NCBI GenBank assembly: GCA_964393035.1
Contig: CAYMRX010000001.1
Span: 496,001 to 560,000 of the forward strand
Origin: Tabrizicola_A sp964393035
Lineage (GTDB): Bacteria; Pseudomonadota; Alphaproteobacteria; Rhodobacterales; Rhodobacteraceae
Direction of reading: 5' to 3'
DNA: 64,000 nucleotides
Shown piece by piece: positions 41,618 through 51,012 of the stretch. Each line of letters opens with the position of its first letter. Positions within the stretch are counted from its first letter, which is position 1. The translations under genes were made by a program, and so were the position numbers. Below the pieces are notes generated by a model. That model did no database searches. It was not told the DNA's origin and worked only from the letters and a program-made list of their open reading frames with translations.

Positions 41618-41992
41618 TTATTCAGCGGTTTCCAGACAATGCCGCCGGAAGGCGCGCTTCAGCATGTCCAACTCGGCGCGCAGCAAATCCACCTCGGCGC
41701 GCAGGTCGTCTTCCATGGCGACGCCGGTAATCACCGTAAAATGCTGCAACTTTTCGCCCGTGGCGGCATTGGCGATCAGAAAGGTCTGCACGCCCTCGCT
41801 CAACAGTTCCACCGGAATCGGCACCTGAACCAGCCATTCTCCGGGCCGTTCCGCCACGGCCGTGACGGTCACCCCCTGAACAGGTTGTTCCAGATGCAGC
41901 ACGGCAAGGGTCGGGGCCTCGGCCGCGCCCGACACCACGCCTTCCCAGATTCCGGCGCGGATACGGGTCTTGGTCAGGGTAAACTCGTCCAT
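41618..41992 (-). CDS. Conserved hypothetical protein
   Basis: A 124-aa soluble protein starting MDEFTLTKTRIRAGIWEGVV. It has a beta-rich first part (VTVTAVAERPGEWLVQVPIP) and a C-terminal helix that looks coiled-coil-like (EDDLRAEVDLLRAELDMLKR). I do not recognise a family. The ATG has GAGG upstream and is 7 bp after the stop of the DUF6478-like gene, so the two form a unit. Confidence 0.7.
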   Translation of the reverse strand: MDEFTLTKTRIRAGIWEGVVSGAAEAPTLAVLHLEQPVQGVTVTAVAERPGEWLVQVPIPVELLSEGVQTFLIANAATGEKLQHFTVITGVAMEDDLRAEVDLLRAELDMLKRAFRRHCLETAE

Positions 41993-41999
41993 CTCAGCC

Positions 42000-42773
42000 T
42001 CACAATTCGGCGCGCGGGCGGCGCGAGAAGGTGACATCGCGCAGGATCACCTGATTCATCTCCGGGCCTTCAAAGATCAGGTCCACCCACAGCCGCTCCA
42101 CCCGCTTTTCGTTCATCTTGGAATAGGCGAGGTCAAATTCCACCATCACCTCCTCCTCGTTCAAGGGCAGTTCCCGCACGATCTGTTCGACATTGGGGCC
42201 GTGCTTGATGTTCAGCCGGGCAAAAATCTCCAGCGGCTTTTCCATCTCGACGATCACATCCATGCGGATCAGATGCTTTTGGCGCAGGCCCCGCGCTGCT
42301 TCGTCCGGCAGATCAAGCACCAAGGACAGGAACGAGCCATCGAACCGGAACACGTCCATGCGAAAGCCGAAGGGGGCGATATCTGCCTCGCGGGTGTTGC
42401 GGATCTGGCGAACAGTCAGTTCCGAGCGGCGGCAGTCGTGAAAGATCGTGGCGCCGGGGTACACCTCGGCCTTGGTCGGCACCGAGGAAAAGCCCGGCAC
42501 CGGAATAGCCCCCTTCCACAGATCGGGGCGCCACGCCCAATCGGTGCCAAGCGGTTTGCGGATGATGTTTGACCCGATCACCGGCAACGCCAGCCGATGC
42601 TCGGCCTCATGGATCACCCGGTCAAGATTGCGGCGCAGCGCACGGGCGCGGGACCGCAAGGACCGCAGGCTTTCCAGATCGGTTGTTGGCGCACCATCGG
42701 CCGCCTGCCCCCAGCGGCGCAGCACGCGCTTGTGCATCACCCTGTCAAGGAACCTTGAAACCACCCCGGCCAT
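42000..42773 (-). CDS. DUF6478-like conserved protein
   Basis: A 257-aa protein with no signal or membrane segment. It has a basic N-terminal helix region (SLRSRARALRRNLDRVIHEA) and the blocks WAWRPDLWKGAIPVPGFSSV and TIFHDCRRSELTVRQIRNT. I recall a Rhodobacterales-specific family (DUF6478) with this sequence, but cannot confirm it. No function can be assigned. It is co-oriented with the 124-aa protein downstream. Confidence 0.65.
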   Translation of the reverse strand: MAGVVSRFLDRVMHKRVLRRWGQAADGAPTTDLESLRSLRSRARALRRNLDRVIHEAEHRLALPVIGSNIIRKPLGTDWAWRPDLWKGAIPVPGFSSVPTKAEVYPGATIFHDCRRSELTVRQIRNTREADIAPFGFRMDVFRFDGSFLSLVLDLPDEAARGLRQKHLIRMDVIVEMEKPLEIFARLNIKHGPNVEQIVRELPLNEEEVMVEFDLAYSKMNEKRVERLWVDLIFEGPEMNQVILRDVTFSRRPRAEL

Positions 42774-42890
42774 TACCGCCCTTACTGCCCTCGTTACGCA
42801 CGCTTCCCGGCATTGTCGCCCAAATGGAAACGATTCGGTTATCGTTTGAAAGGGTTAAAGAGTTGCCCCTTCGCGGTCCACGGGAAACTC

Positions 42891-43445
42891 TTAGCTGCCA
42901 TTGGCCCGCTGCATGGTGGCAATCGACTTGTCGATAAGGATGCGCCCATCCTCTACCGCCAAGGGTTCGGCCGAGCTGCCCTGCACCGAGATTGTCACCA
43001 GCCGCCCCCGCAGCCCCATGACCGCCCGCCAATAGCTGGGCTGGTCAGTCTCTTGTAGGCGCATGAGAAACGCCTCTCCCACCGAAAGGGCCTCCAGCAC
43101 CGTCACATCGCGCGCGCGCCCCGAGGCGGCCAGTGTCTTGCGTCCTTCGGTCGAGGTGAAGAATTTGGTCAGTTCCGCGCCCCCGGCAATCATCACCCCC
43201 GCCGATCCGGCCGAGCCGACAGACAGGGTCACGACCGCCGGCTTGACCGCCGTGCTGGCGCTGCACCGCCCCATCAGAATGATCGCCCGATCATCGCCCT
43301 CGCGGCTGGTGTTTGGGTCAACGCAATAGCCGGATGGCCCGCTGATCGTCATTGCGCCTTGCAGAACGTTGCGCGACGCAGATCCGCCAACACAGCCCGC
43401 GATCAGCAGCGCGGGCAATAGCCTTGCCAATTTCAGACGTTTCAT
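42891..43445 (-). CDS. Putative lipoprotein
   Basis: A 184-aa protein with a lipoprotein signal: a basic start, a hydrophobic stretch and lipobox LIAGC with Cys18 (MKRLKLARLLPALLIAGCVG). The mature part has FCS-like segments such as TISGPSGYCVDPNTSREGDD with two Cys (GYC, GRC) that could form a disulfide. No family is recognised. It is divergent from the M23-type peptidase gene and separated from it by 163 bp. Confidence 0.7.
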   Translation of the reverse strand: MKRLKLARLLPALLIAGCVGGSASRNVLQGAMTISGPSGYCVDPNTSREGDDRAIILMGRCSASTAVKPAVVTLSVGSAGSAGVMIAGGAELTKFFTSTEGRKTLAASGRARDVTVLEALSVGEAFLMRLQETDQPSYWRAVMGLRGRLVTISVQGSSAEPLAVEDGRILIDKSIATMQRANGS

Positions 43446-43608
43446 CTCTTGCCTCTGCGCCCCTCCCATGACTGCTGCGCGGGTTCGGGCCTGATCGTTG
43501 AAGGCTAACCGCAAGGGTGCAGGGCGGCAAGCCGCGCCGCGGCGGAATTCGCCAACCGTTGCGCTGCTGCCAGCGCCCATGCCATGCATGGGCAAAACGG
43601 AGACAGCC

Positions 43609-44499
43609 ATGCCGCGCAGCGCCGAAATCACCACCGCCTTTGCCTCGCAAGATGATCTTTACGCGGCCCTGCGGCGGTTGGCGGCCATGCTGCCCGATCT
43701 GACCCTGGCCGAAGTGCGGGCCGCAGCACCCAAGCCAGAGGCGCAGCGGCTGGCCGGCGTCGATCAGGGTTTGCTTCAGGCGGTGTTGCGCGCCGGGGCC
43801 GGGCTTGCCCCAATTCCAACCGCAGCGGCGGTATGTGACTGGCTGGCCAGAAGCACGCCTGCGCCGCTGTTCCTGCCAGAAATCGTGGCAGGCCCCAGCC
43901 TTGCCCTGCTGACACGCGGCGAACATCCCGACATGCCCGCCTTTTCCGACCACGCCTTTGATCCGTGGTTTGCCGCCAAGGGCGTTGCTTATGGTCTGGG
44001 GGCCTATGGCGAGAAACGCTCCGTCTATGCCACCGACCAATTCGCCGACAGCGCCAGCCCGGAACGCCGCACGATCCATCTGGGGATCGACGTCTTCGCT
44101 CCGGCGATGACCGCGGTTCATGCCCCCCTGCCGGGCAAGGTGGCCCATGTGACCTATAACGCCGACCCCTTGGACTATGGCCACACCCTGATCCTGACCC
44201 ATGACGCGGGCGGCACGCCCTTTCACACGCTTTATGGCCATCTGGCCGGAACACTGCCGACCCTTTTGAAGGTCGGTGATACCGTGGCCCCCGGTCAGGT
44301 GATCGCGCATCTTGGAGATTGGCATGAAAATGGCGGCTGGGCCGCGCATCTGCATTTCCAGATCATCACGGATGTGTTGGCGCAGACCGAGGGCAATTTC
44401 TTTGGCGTTGGCCAGGAAAGTCTTTGGGATGTCTGGCAATCTGTCAGCCCGGACCCCAACCTGATCCTGCGCCTGCCGCCCGCTTGCTTCCATCTTTAG
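43609..44499 (+). CDS. M23-type (LytM) metallopeptidase-domain protein without a signal peptide
   Basis: A 296-aa protein whose C-terminal half is an M23 peptidase domain. Zinc ligands are in HLGIDVFA (H-x3-D), and the later HTLYGHL and HLHFQI supply the catalytic and third-ligand His. The N-terminal 120 residues are helical (DDLYAALRRLAAMLPDLTL). Neither the ATG at 43609 (GGAGA upstream) nor the ATG at 43588 gives a signal peptide, which is unusual for a murein hydrolase; it may be a cytoplasmic relative such as those fused to aminotransferases elsewhere. Confidence 0.8.
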   Translation: MPRSAEITTAFASQDDLYAALRRLAAMLPDLTLAEVRAAAPKPEAQRLAGVDQGLLQAVLRAGAGLAPIPTAAAVCDWLARSTPAPLFLPEIVAGPSLALLTRGEHPDMPAFSDHAFDPWFAAKGVAYGLGAYGEKRSVYATDQFADSASPERRTIHLGIDVFAPAMTAVHAPLPGKVAHVTYNADPLDYGHTLILTHDAGGTPFHTLYGHLAGTLPTLLKVGDTVAPGQVIAHLGDWHENGGWAAHLHFQIITDVLAQTEGNFFGVGQESLWDVWQSVSPDPNLILRLPPACFHL

Positions 44500-44654
44500 G
44501 CGCAGCCGAAACCCGCTGAAGGGCCGTCTTGGCGTTTCCCCGCCATGAACGATCCGTTGAATTACCCCGGATCGAACACCCAAGCGCCCCGTTCCTGCCC
44601 GATTTCAGGATCAATAACAGTCCATCTGCCCACACTGCTCGCTTGGGGAAACAA

Positions 44655-45560
44655 ATGGACCGACTGACCGAAATGGAAGCCTTTGCCACTGTGGTGGACC
44701 AAGGGGGCTTTACCGATGCTGCCAAGAAGATGGGGATTTCGAAATCTGCCGTTTCGAAACATGTCTCCGCCTTGGAAGCCCGTCTGGGTGCGCGTCTTCT
44801 GAACCGCACCACCCGGCGCGTCTCGCCGACCGAGATCGGCCTTGCCTATTACGACCGCGCCCGCCGCGTGCTGAATGACGCGGGCGAGGCCGATGCGCTG
44901 GTCACCTCGATGCAATCGGCCCCGTCGGGCCTGTTGCGCGTCTCGGTCGCCACCGATTTCGGGGTGAACCTGCTGTCGCCGATCCTTGGGGATTTCCTGC
45001 TGGAATATCCTGACATCACCGTGAACATGGTGCTGAACAACCGCTATGTCGAACTGATCTCGGAAGGCTTCGATCTGGCCATTCGGGTGGGGGAGTTGGA
45101 AGACAGCAGCTTGCGCGCCCGCAAACTGACCGAGACCACCAAGCGGATGATCGCCTCGCCGTCCTATTTCCAGAAATACGGCCGGCCGATGAAGATCGAC
45201 GATCTGAACGACCACAAGCTTCTGCATTATTCCAATCAGGCCAATGGCAATGTCTGGAAGCTGACCGCGCCCTCGGGCGAAAAGCGTCAGGTCCGCACCG
45301 CGGGTTGGCTGACGGTGAACGATGGCCAGTCGCTGCTCAATGCCGCCGTATCGGGGCTTGGCATCGCTTATCTGCCCTCGTTCCTTTACGCCGACGCGAT
45401 GAAGGAAGGTCAGGTCGAGGAAGCCATTCCTGGCCTGCCGGTGGAAACCCTTGGGATCTACGCGGTCTACCCGCCGGGTCGTTTTACCCAGCCCAAGGTC
45501 CGCGCCTTCATTGATTTCCTTGCCCGCCGTTACATGGACAAAGGCCCCGATCTTTGGTGA
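44655..45560 (+). CDS. LysR-family transcriptional regulator
   Basis: A 301-aa LysR regulator of the CrgA/AaeR-like group. The N-terminal HTH is MDRLTEMEAFATVVDQGGFT then DAAKKMGISKSAVSKHVSALE. The effector domain has SPILGDFLLEYPDITVNMVL and EGFDLAIRVGELEDSSLRAR. The ATG at 44655 has GGGGAA upstream. It stands alone between the M23 gene and a convergent OmpA gene, so no target can be inferred. Confidence 0.88.
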   Translation: MDRLTEMEAFATVVDQGGFTDAAKKMGISKSAVSKHVSALEARLGARLLNRTTRRVSPTEIGLAYYDRARRVLNDAGEADALVTSMQSAPSGLLRVSVATDFGVNLLSPILGDFLLEYPDITVNMVLNNRYVELISEGFDLAIRVGELEDSSLRARKLTETTKRMIASPSYFQKYGRPMKIDDLNDHKLLHYSNQANGNVWKLTAPSGEKRQVRTAGWLTVNDGQSLLNAAVSGLGIAYLPSFLYADAMKEGQVEEAIPGLPVETLGIYAVYPPGRFTQPKVRAFIDFLARRYMDKGPDLW

Positions 45561-45592
45561 CTTTCTCGGGCGGGGTCACACCTGCCCGGCCC

Positions 45593-46546
45593 TCAAGGAG
45601 CAAGCAGATCGGTCGAGGTCACCATGGCCTCGACCCTTCTGTTTTGTTGCCGCCCCGCCTCGGACAGATTGCTGTCGCGCGGCGCCAGCGGGCCAATGCC
45701 TTCGGCTGCAACCTGATCCGGTGACACCGACAGATCGGCCAGCAAGGCTTGCCGCACGCTTTCCGCCCGCGCTTGCGACAGGGCGATATTGGCCTGCAAG
45801 GCCCCTGACGCATCGGTATGCCCGACCAGCACCACCTTGCGCGCCGGATCGCCTTGCAACCAGACCGCCAGCTTTGCCAATGAATCATAGCTCCCTGCCG
45901 TCAACACAGAGGCGCCAGAGGCAAAAACCAGATCATCCAGCACGACCGGGTTGCCCGTCTCCAGACCCGCGACCAGATCGGGCGTCGAACCTGCGGGCTT
46001 GATCTGCGATCCGGGGGCGGCAGGCCGAAGTGCCACCGCAGCCGTACCACCCAGTTGCGTCACCTGCACAAAACCCATGCTGCCGGACCGGCTGATCAAC
46101 AGCGACAGAAAGCTGCCATCGCCCTTCTTCGCCAGAAGATAGCGAAACTCGGCAAGGTTCACATGCATGTCAGGCTCGGCCAGCACCTCGGTGCCATAGC
46201 GGAAATCATAGCCGCCACAGGCATCGGTTTCGCAGACAAAGATCGGTTGATAGCCTGCGGTGGTGATCTGGCCTTGCAGATCGCGCATCACCTTGGCGGT
46301 TGAGCTGTCTTCAAGCGCGAACCGATAGGCTGTGATGGACAGCGCACCATCGGCAAGCTGGCTGGGCAATTCTCCCGCCGCAAACGGCCCCGAGGGAAGA
46401 CGCACGCTGCCAAAAGCCTCGGTTCGTTCAGCGGTCTTTTCGGCCGCGGCGGGCAAAGACAGTTCCAGCGCGGCAGCGGGCAGGGCGAGACCCGAAATCA
46501 GCGCGAGTATCGTCCCCGTACGCGCAAGATATTTACCCCGGCCCAT
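45593..46546 (-). CDS. OmpA-family outer-membrane/periplasmic protein
   Basis: A 317-aa protein with a signal peptide (GTILALISGLALPAAALE) and a C-terminal OmpA peptidoglycan-binding domain: LVGHTDASGALQANIALSQA, then RAESVRQALLADLSVSPDQV and NRRVEAMV. The middle part (VCETDACGGYDFRYGTEVLA) has two Cys and is of unknown fold. It probably links the envelope to murein. It lies just upstream of the LysR gene's convergent end. Confidence 0.86.
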   Translation of the reverse strand: MGRGKYLARTGTILALISGLALPAAALELSLPAAAEKTAERTEAFGSVRLPSGPFAAGELPSQLADGALSITAYRFALEDSSTAKVMRDLQGQITTAGYQPIFVCETDACGGYDFRYGTEVLAEPDMHVNLAEFRYLLAKKGDGSFLSLLISRSGSMGFVQVTQLGGTAAVALRPAAPGSQIKPAGSTPDLVAGLETGNPVVLDDLVFASGASVLTAGSYDSLAKLAVWLQGDPARKVVLVGHTDASGALQANIALSQARAESVRQALLADLSVSPDQVAAEGIGPLAPRDSNLSEAGRQQNRRVEAMVTSTDLLAP

Positions 46547-46561
46547 GCCCCGCCCGTTTTG

Positions 46562-47269
46562 TCATTGCCTTTTGCGGTAGTGATAGGCCCCGACTTCCGT
46601 CATGCCCATGCCGACATAAAGCGCACGCGCCGGGGCATTGGCGACTGTCACCACCAGAGACAGGCTATCAGCGCCTGCGCTTTTCGCCCATGCCGCCGCC
46701 GCCCGCAGAATATTCTGCGCGGAACCCTGCCGACGCAAGCCGGGCACCACTTCCAAAGCATGCAACATGGCCTGCCGCCCATGGCAGGCGACAAAGGCCA
46801 CGCCTGACGCCCGATCATTGGCGCGGCCCAGAATGACGGTCTTTGCCCCTGTGACCCGCTCCATCACCTGAAGCCGCGCGGGACCGATCCCGGCGTCGGA
46901 CCACAGGGTGCGAGCGATCTGCATCGGCGGCCAATGCGGGAATGTGGTCATCCGCGCCGGGCCATCGCCTGCCAAAAGATCGACCGGGGCAGAATAGGCC
47001 AGAACCGGGTCAACCACATGGTATCCGCGCGCAGCAAGGGCTGCATCCAACGCCTCGTCTCCGGCGCGGATCAGGAACAACGGCGCGGCCATTGCCGCCT
47101 CGGCACGGGCAAGATCGCCCTCGGTCCAAGCGCCTTCGACGGTGGCTGCCGACACACGCTTGCCGCCTCCTTGCCCATCGCGCAGCAGGAACGGCCCGCA
47201 AGAAACATACGCGGCCGGGGGCCATGTGGCCTCCATCACCTCGGCCAGACTGCCCGGATCAAGGCTCAT
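46562..47269 (-). CDS. GNAT-family N-acetyltransferase
   Basis: A 235-aa protein whose second half is a GNAT domain: LHALEVVPGLRRQGSAQNIL is the acetyl-CoA motif A (V-x-x-x-x-R-R-x-G), followed by SLSLVVTVANAPARALYVGM. The first 120 residues are a divergent or second GNAT-like fold. The start overlaps the CinA-like gene stop by 4 bp. Substrate unknown. Confidence 0.82.
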   Translation of the reverse strand: MSLDPGSLAEVMEATWPPAAYVSCGPFLLRDGQGGGKRVSAATVEGAWTEGDLARAEAAMAAPLFLIRAGDEALDAALAARGYHVVDPVLAYSAPVDLLAGDGPARMTTFPHWPPMQIARTLWSDAGIGPARLQVMERVTGAKTVILGRANDRASGVAFVACHGRQAMLHALEVVPGLRRQGSAQNILRAAAAWAKSAGADSLSLVVTVANAPARALYVGMGMTEVGAYHYRKRQ

Positions 47270-47985
47270 GCGAACAGCCCGCACAGCCGGGTCATCGCCG
47301 CATCCAGCCGCGCCGGGTCGGTGCCACGGATCACCAGATTGGTGCCATAGGCGCCGTTCAGGGTGAAAGGATAGCTGCCCATCTGCAAATCCGGGAATTC
47401 CGCGGCCAAAGCGCCAAACTCGGCGGCGATCTCGCCCTCTCCTCGCATCAGCCGCAGATTTTGGCTGAGAAGCGGCGCGCCGCCGGTCAGCTTGGGCAAG
47501 ATGCTGGCCACCATGGCCTGAAAAATCGTCGGCACACCGGCCATCACATGAACATTGCCCAAGGTGAACCCCGGCGCGATCGACACCGGATTGTCGATCA
47601 GCGACGCACCTTCGGGGATGCGCGCCATGCGCTGACGCGCTTCATTGAAGGGCAGGCCCTGCCGATCGTAATGCGCGCCCAAAAGCGCCATCGCATCAGC
47701 ACGATGGCCGATCGGCGCGCCAAAGGCGGCCGCAATCGCATCGGCGGTGATATCGTCATGCGTCGGCCCGATCCCGCCGCTGGTAAACACCGTGTCATAG
47801 CCGGCCCGCAGGGCATTCACCCCTGCCACGATGGCCGCGTGGTCATCTGCCACCACCCGCACCTCGGCCAGACGAATGCCAATCCGTGTCAACTCACCCG
47901 CCAGATAATGCATGTTGCTGTCGCGGGTGCGGCCCGACAGGATTTCATCGCCGATCACCAGCATCGCGGCGGTTGGGTTGGTCAT
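47266..47985 (-). CDS. CinA-like protein, MoaB domain only
   Basis: A 239-aa competence/damage-inducible protein A-type protein. It has the molybdopterin-binding-like domain: AAMLVIGDEILSGRTRDSNM, then VFTSGGIGPTHDDITADAIA and VHVMAGVPTIFQAMV. It lacks the C-terminal nicotinamide-nucleotide amidase domain of full CinA, so it is the short form. The ATG at 47985 has GGAGG upstream. It is divergent from map and translationally coupled to the GNAT gene. Confidence 0.88.
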   Translation of the reverse strand: MTNPTAAMLVIGDEILSGRTRDSNMHYLAGELTRIGIRLAEVRVVADDHAAIVAGVNALRAGYDTVFTSGGIGPTHDDITADAIAAAFGAPIGHRADAMALLGAHYDRQGLPFNEARQRMARIPEGASLIDNPVSIAPGFTLGNVHVMAGVPTIFQAMVASILPKLTGGAPLLSQNLRLMRGEGEIAAEFGALAAEFPDLQMGSYPFTLNGAYGTNLVIRGTDPARLDAAMTRLCGLFA

Positions 47986-48096
47986 GGGCAGGCCTCCGAT
48001 TTGGTTCCAGATATAGCCCTGCCGGGGGCAACGGCAAAGCCCTCTGGAAAAGCGGGCATCTTTGGCATATCTAGGCCCAAAATCGGAGGAATTACC

Positions 48097-48903
48097 GTGG
48101 ATCAGACCCGAGGCCGTGTGACCAAGGATGGAATTCGCATCTATGAGGATGCGGATTTCGCGGGCATGCGCACGGCGGGCCGGATCGCAGCGGAAATCCT
48201 TGACATGATGGGACCGCTGGTTGTGCCCGGCGTGACCACAGCGGCGCTGGACGACTTTATCCGCGATGAGGTGGAACGTCGCGGCGCGGTTTCGGCCACC
48301 ATCGGCTACAAGGGGTATCAGCACGCAAGCTGCATTTCGGTCAACCATGTGGTTTGCCATGGCATCCCTGGGGCCAAGGTGCTGGCCGACGGCGACATTC
48401 TGAACATCGACGTCACGGTGATCGTGGACGGCTGGTTCGGCGACACCTCGCGCATGTATGTTGCCGGAACCGCCTCCCGCAAGGCCGAGCGCCTGATCGA
48501 GGTCACCCACGAAGGCCTGATGCGCGGCATTGCCGCGGTGAAGCCCGGCAATACCTTTGGCGACATCGGTTACGCGATTCAGGCCTATGTCGAGGCCAAC
48601 CGCATGTCGGTGGTGCGCGATTTCTGCGGCCATGGCTTGGGCCGGGTCTTTCACGCCCCGCCGAACGTGCTGCACTATGGCCGCCCCGGCAAAGGCGCGG
48701 TACTGGAAGAAGGCATGTTCTTTACCATCGAGCCGATGGTGAACCTTGGCCGTCCCGAAACCAAGACGCTGGCCGATGACTGGACCGCCGTGACCCGTGA
48801 CAAATCACTGTCGGCACAGTTCGAACATTCCATCGGCGTGACCGCGACGGGCTGCGAAATTTTCACCACATCCCCCGCCGGCAAGTTTTTCCACACCCGA
48901 TAA
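48097..48903 (+). CDS. map: Methionine aminopeptidase, type I
   Basis: Removes the initiator Met from new proteins, 268 aa. The metal ligands are visible in NIDVTVIVDGWFGDTSRM (two Asp), FCGHGLGRVFHAPP (His), FFTIEPMVNLG (Glu) and the C-terminal Glu in SAQFEHSIGVTATG. HGIPGAK is the substrate-pocket region. The GTG start at 48097 has GGAGG at a good distance. Confidence 0.94.
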   Translation: MDQTRGRVTKDGIRIYEDADFAGMRTAGRIAAEILDMMGPLVVPGVTTAALDDFIRDEVERRGAVSATIGYKGYQHASCISVNHVVCHGIPGAKVLADGDILNIDVTVIVDGWFGDTSRMYVAGTASRKAERLIEVTHEGLMRGIAAVKPGNTFGDIGYAIQAYVEANRMSVVRDFCGHGLGRVFHAPPNVLHYGRPGKGAVLEEGMFFTIEPMVNLGRPETKTLADDWTAVTRDKSLSAQFEHSIGVTATGCEIFTTSPAGKFFHTR

Positions 48904-48995
48904 GTCAGGAAAATCCCGCCTATCGCCCAAGGTGACAGTGCCGGGGGCTTGCTTTATGCTGCACCAAAACAAGCAGTTATTGGTTTCAGATCGGC

Positions 48996-49748
48996 ATGAG
49001 CAAAACCCCTTTCGTCATCATTACCCTGCCTCGCAGCGGGTCTTACCATCTGCGCGCACTTCTCGATTCCGCCCCTGACATCCGTTGCTATGGCGAAATT
49101 TTCAAAGGCAGTGAGGTGGAGTTGCCGCCCGAGGAATTGGCGCTGCTTGGCCTTGGCAAGAAAGACACCGACAAGCGCGACGAAATGGGCATGGCCGTTC
49201 TGAACCGGCTGCGCAAGAAAACCGATGCCACCGATCAGATCTTTGGATTCAAGGACTTCCGCTTCAACCTGAGCCGGGTCCAGATTTTTCAGAAGATGGT
49301 GAACTCAAAAGGTTGGCGCAAGGTCTTCCTGTTCCGCAATCCGATTGAACGCTACATCTCGATGGAGCGCGCCGACCTGACCGGGGTCTTTGTCGTCACC
49401 GAAAAGACCAAGGACCGCAACCTTGATCTGAAACGCCCGGTTCGATTTGACCCGGAACGCTTTGAACGATCCATGGGCAGCCACCGCAATCTGAAACGCG
49501 ATGCGGAGAAGGCCCTTGAAAAGTTCGGGCCGGATCTGGTGCATCTGGTCGATTACACGCAGCTCAACACGCTCGAAACCCGCAAGGCGTTGATGTCGTT
49601 TCTTGGCTCGCAAGGCGACGGGGCGCTTTTGGCCTCGGACCATGTCAAGCAATTCACCGCACCTTTGGAAAGTGGTGTGGAGAACTGGGCCGAGATGGAA
49701 GCCTATCTGCAAGAGACGCAGCAGATGGACCTGCTTCCTCCCCGCTGA
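48996..49748 (+). CDS. Sulfotransferase-family protein
   Basis: A 250-aa protein with the sulfotransferase fold: the PAPS-binding loop is ITLPRSGSYHLRALLDS and the second PAPS block is VFLFRNPIERYISME. FGFKDFRFNLSRVQIF stands in the middle. It would transfer sulfate from PAPS to an acceptor, perhaps a surface glycan or lipid, but the acceptor is unknown. It is a single gene between map and a convergent xthA. Confidence 0.82.
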   Translation: MSKTPFVIITLPRSGSYHLRALLDSAPDIRCYGEIFKGSEVELPPEELALLGLGKKDTDKRDEMGMAVLNRLRKKTDATDQIFGFKDFRFNLSRVQIFQKMVNSKGWRKVFLFRNPIERYISMERADLTGVFVVTEKTKDRNLDLKRPVRFDPERFERSMGSHRNLKRDAEKALEKFGPDLVHLVDYTQLNTLETRKALMSFLGSQGDGALLASDHVKQFTAPLESGVENWAEMEAYLQETQQMDLLPPR

Positions 49749-49751
49749 CCT

Positions 49752-50540
49752 TTAAAGATCAAAGGTTGCAAACACCGGAACATGGTCCGACGGTTGCTTC
49801 CATCCGCGCGCCGCGCGCAGGATGCGGCTGTCATGCGCTGCCCGGCAAATGTCGGGCGTGGCCCAGATATGATCCAGACGGCGGCCCTTGTCAGCGGCGT
49901 CCCAATCGGCCGTGCGATAGGACCACCAGCTGTAAAGACGGCCCTGCGGAATATCGGCGCGCGTCACATCCACCCATTTCCCGGCTTCTTGCGCATCACT
50001 CAGATGCGCCACCTCGATCGGGGTGTGGCTGACAATCTTCAAAAGCGCCTTGTGGTCCCAGACATCATCTTCGCGGGGCGCGATGTTCAGATCGCCAACC
50101 AGAATGGATTTCTGCGGCGCATCCGCCCGGAAAGCATCCCGCATTTCCGTCAGAAAATCGAGCTTCTGGCCAAATTTCACATTCTCGGCCCGGTCGGGAA
50201 TATCGCCCCCCGCAGGCACATAGAAGTTGTGAATGGTGATGCCGTTTTCCAGTCTTGCCGCCACATGCCGGGCATGGCCAAGGCTGGCATAATCGCGGTC
50301 GCCCGCATCGGTGATCGGCAGTTTCGACAGGATTGCCACCCCGTTATAGCCCTTTTGCCCGCGCGCAACCATGTGGGTATAGCCCAGCGCCTGAAACTGC
50401 TCGACAGGGATCTTTTCGACCGGGCTTTTACATTCTTGCAGGCACAGGATGTCGGGGCCTTCCTCTGCCATCAGGCGGGCGACCAGCCCCTCGCGCAGGC
50501 GAACCGAGTTGATGTTCCAGGTGGCAAGGGTAAAGGTCAT
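49752..50540 (-). CDS. xthA: Exodeoxyribonuclease III / AP endonuclease
   Basis: Base-excision repair enzyme, 262 aa. Motifs of the exonuclease III fold run in order: LATWNINSVRLR, ILCLQECKSP (metal Glu), VGDLNIAPREDDVWD (Asp-x-Asn), RLDHIWATPD and PSDHVPVFATFDL (catalytic His). The ATG at 50540 has GGAGA upstream. Confidence 0.95.
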   Translation of the reverse strand: MTFTLATWNINSVRLREGLVARLMAEEGPDILCLQECKSPVEKIPVEQFQALGYTHMVARGQKGYNGVAILSKLPITDAGDRDYASLGHARHVAARLENGITIHNFYVPAGGDIPDRAENVKFGQKLDFLTEMRDAFRADAPQKSILVGDLNIAPREDDVWDHKALLKIVSHTPIEVAHLSDAQEAGKWVDVTRADIPQGRLYSWWSYRTADWDAADKGRRLDHIWATPDICRAAHDSRILRAARGWKQPSDHVPVFATFDL

Positions 50541-50617
50541 CGCAGTCTCCAGCAGGCAGGGGTGGAGCCTAAGCCCCACCGCCCCAGTTCACAAGGCCGA
50601 CATTCAAAGGCTGGCTT

Positions 50618-50935
50618 TCAGTTGTCGGTCAGCGTGAAGGTGTCATTTTCGCACAGATCCGCCGTGCCTTCGATCGAGGCTGCGTTTTCCATGACGAATT
50701 GCAGGTCAAAGGCGCAAACCTCAGCGCCGTCCGTAATGGTTACGGTCGCCATTTCACCGGGGGCCAGCACATCGACCCCCAAGATATCATCGCCCCAATC
50801 CTCCGCTTCGGGCAGCGACACATAGAGGTTGGACAACGGCTGCGAGGCATTGTTCACAAGGATGAACGCAAGGTCTTCGGCAAAGGCGGGGGCTGCGGTC
50901 ACGGCAAAAAGCAGAACAAGGGGTTTGAGGGTCAT
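50618..50935 (-). CDS. Small secreted protein of unknown function
   Basis: A 105-aa protein with a clear signal peptide (MTLKPLVLLFAVTAAPAFAE, cleavage after AFA). The mature part is about 87 residues, acidic and beta-rich (FILVNNASQPLSNLYVSLPE, then PGEMATVTITDGAEVCAFDL), with two Cys that may form a disulfide. AGGAG precedes the ATG. No family is recognised. It lies between xthA and the short RNA-like element at 51.0 kb, on the same strand. Confidence 0.78.
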   Translation of the reverse strand: MTLKPLVLLFAVTAAPAFAEDLAFILVNNASQPLSNLYVSLPEAEDWGDDILGVDVLAPGEMATVTITDGAEVCAFDLQFVMENAASIEGTADLCENDTFTLTDN

Positions 50936-51012
50936 AAGGCACTCCTGACGAACATTTTTTCCAATGTGATTGGTGTTCCGCATAACGGCGATCTTGGCAA
51001 GGGAGCGTCGCA

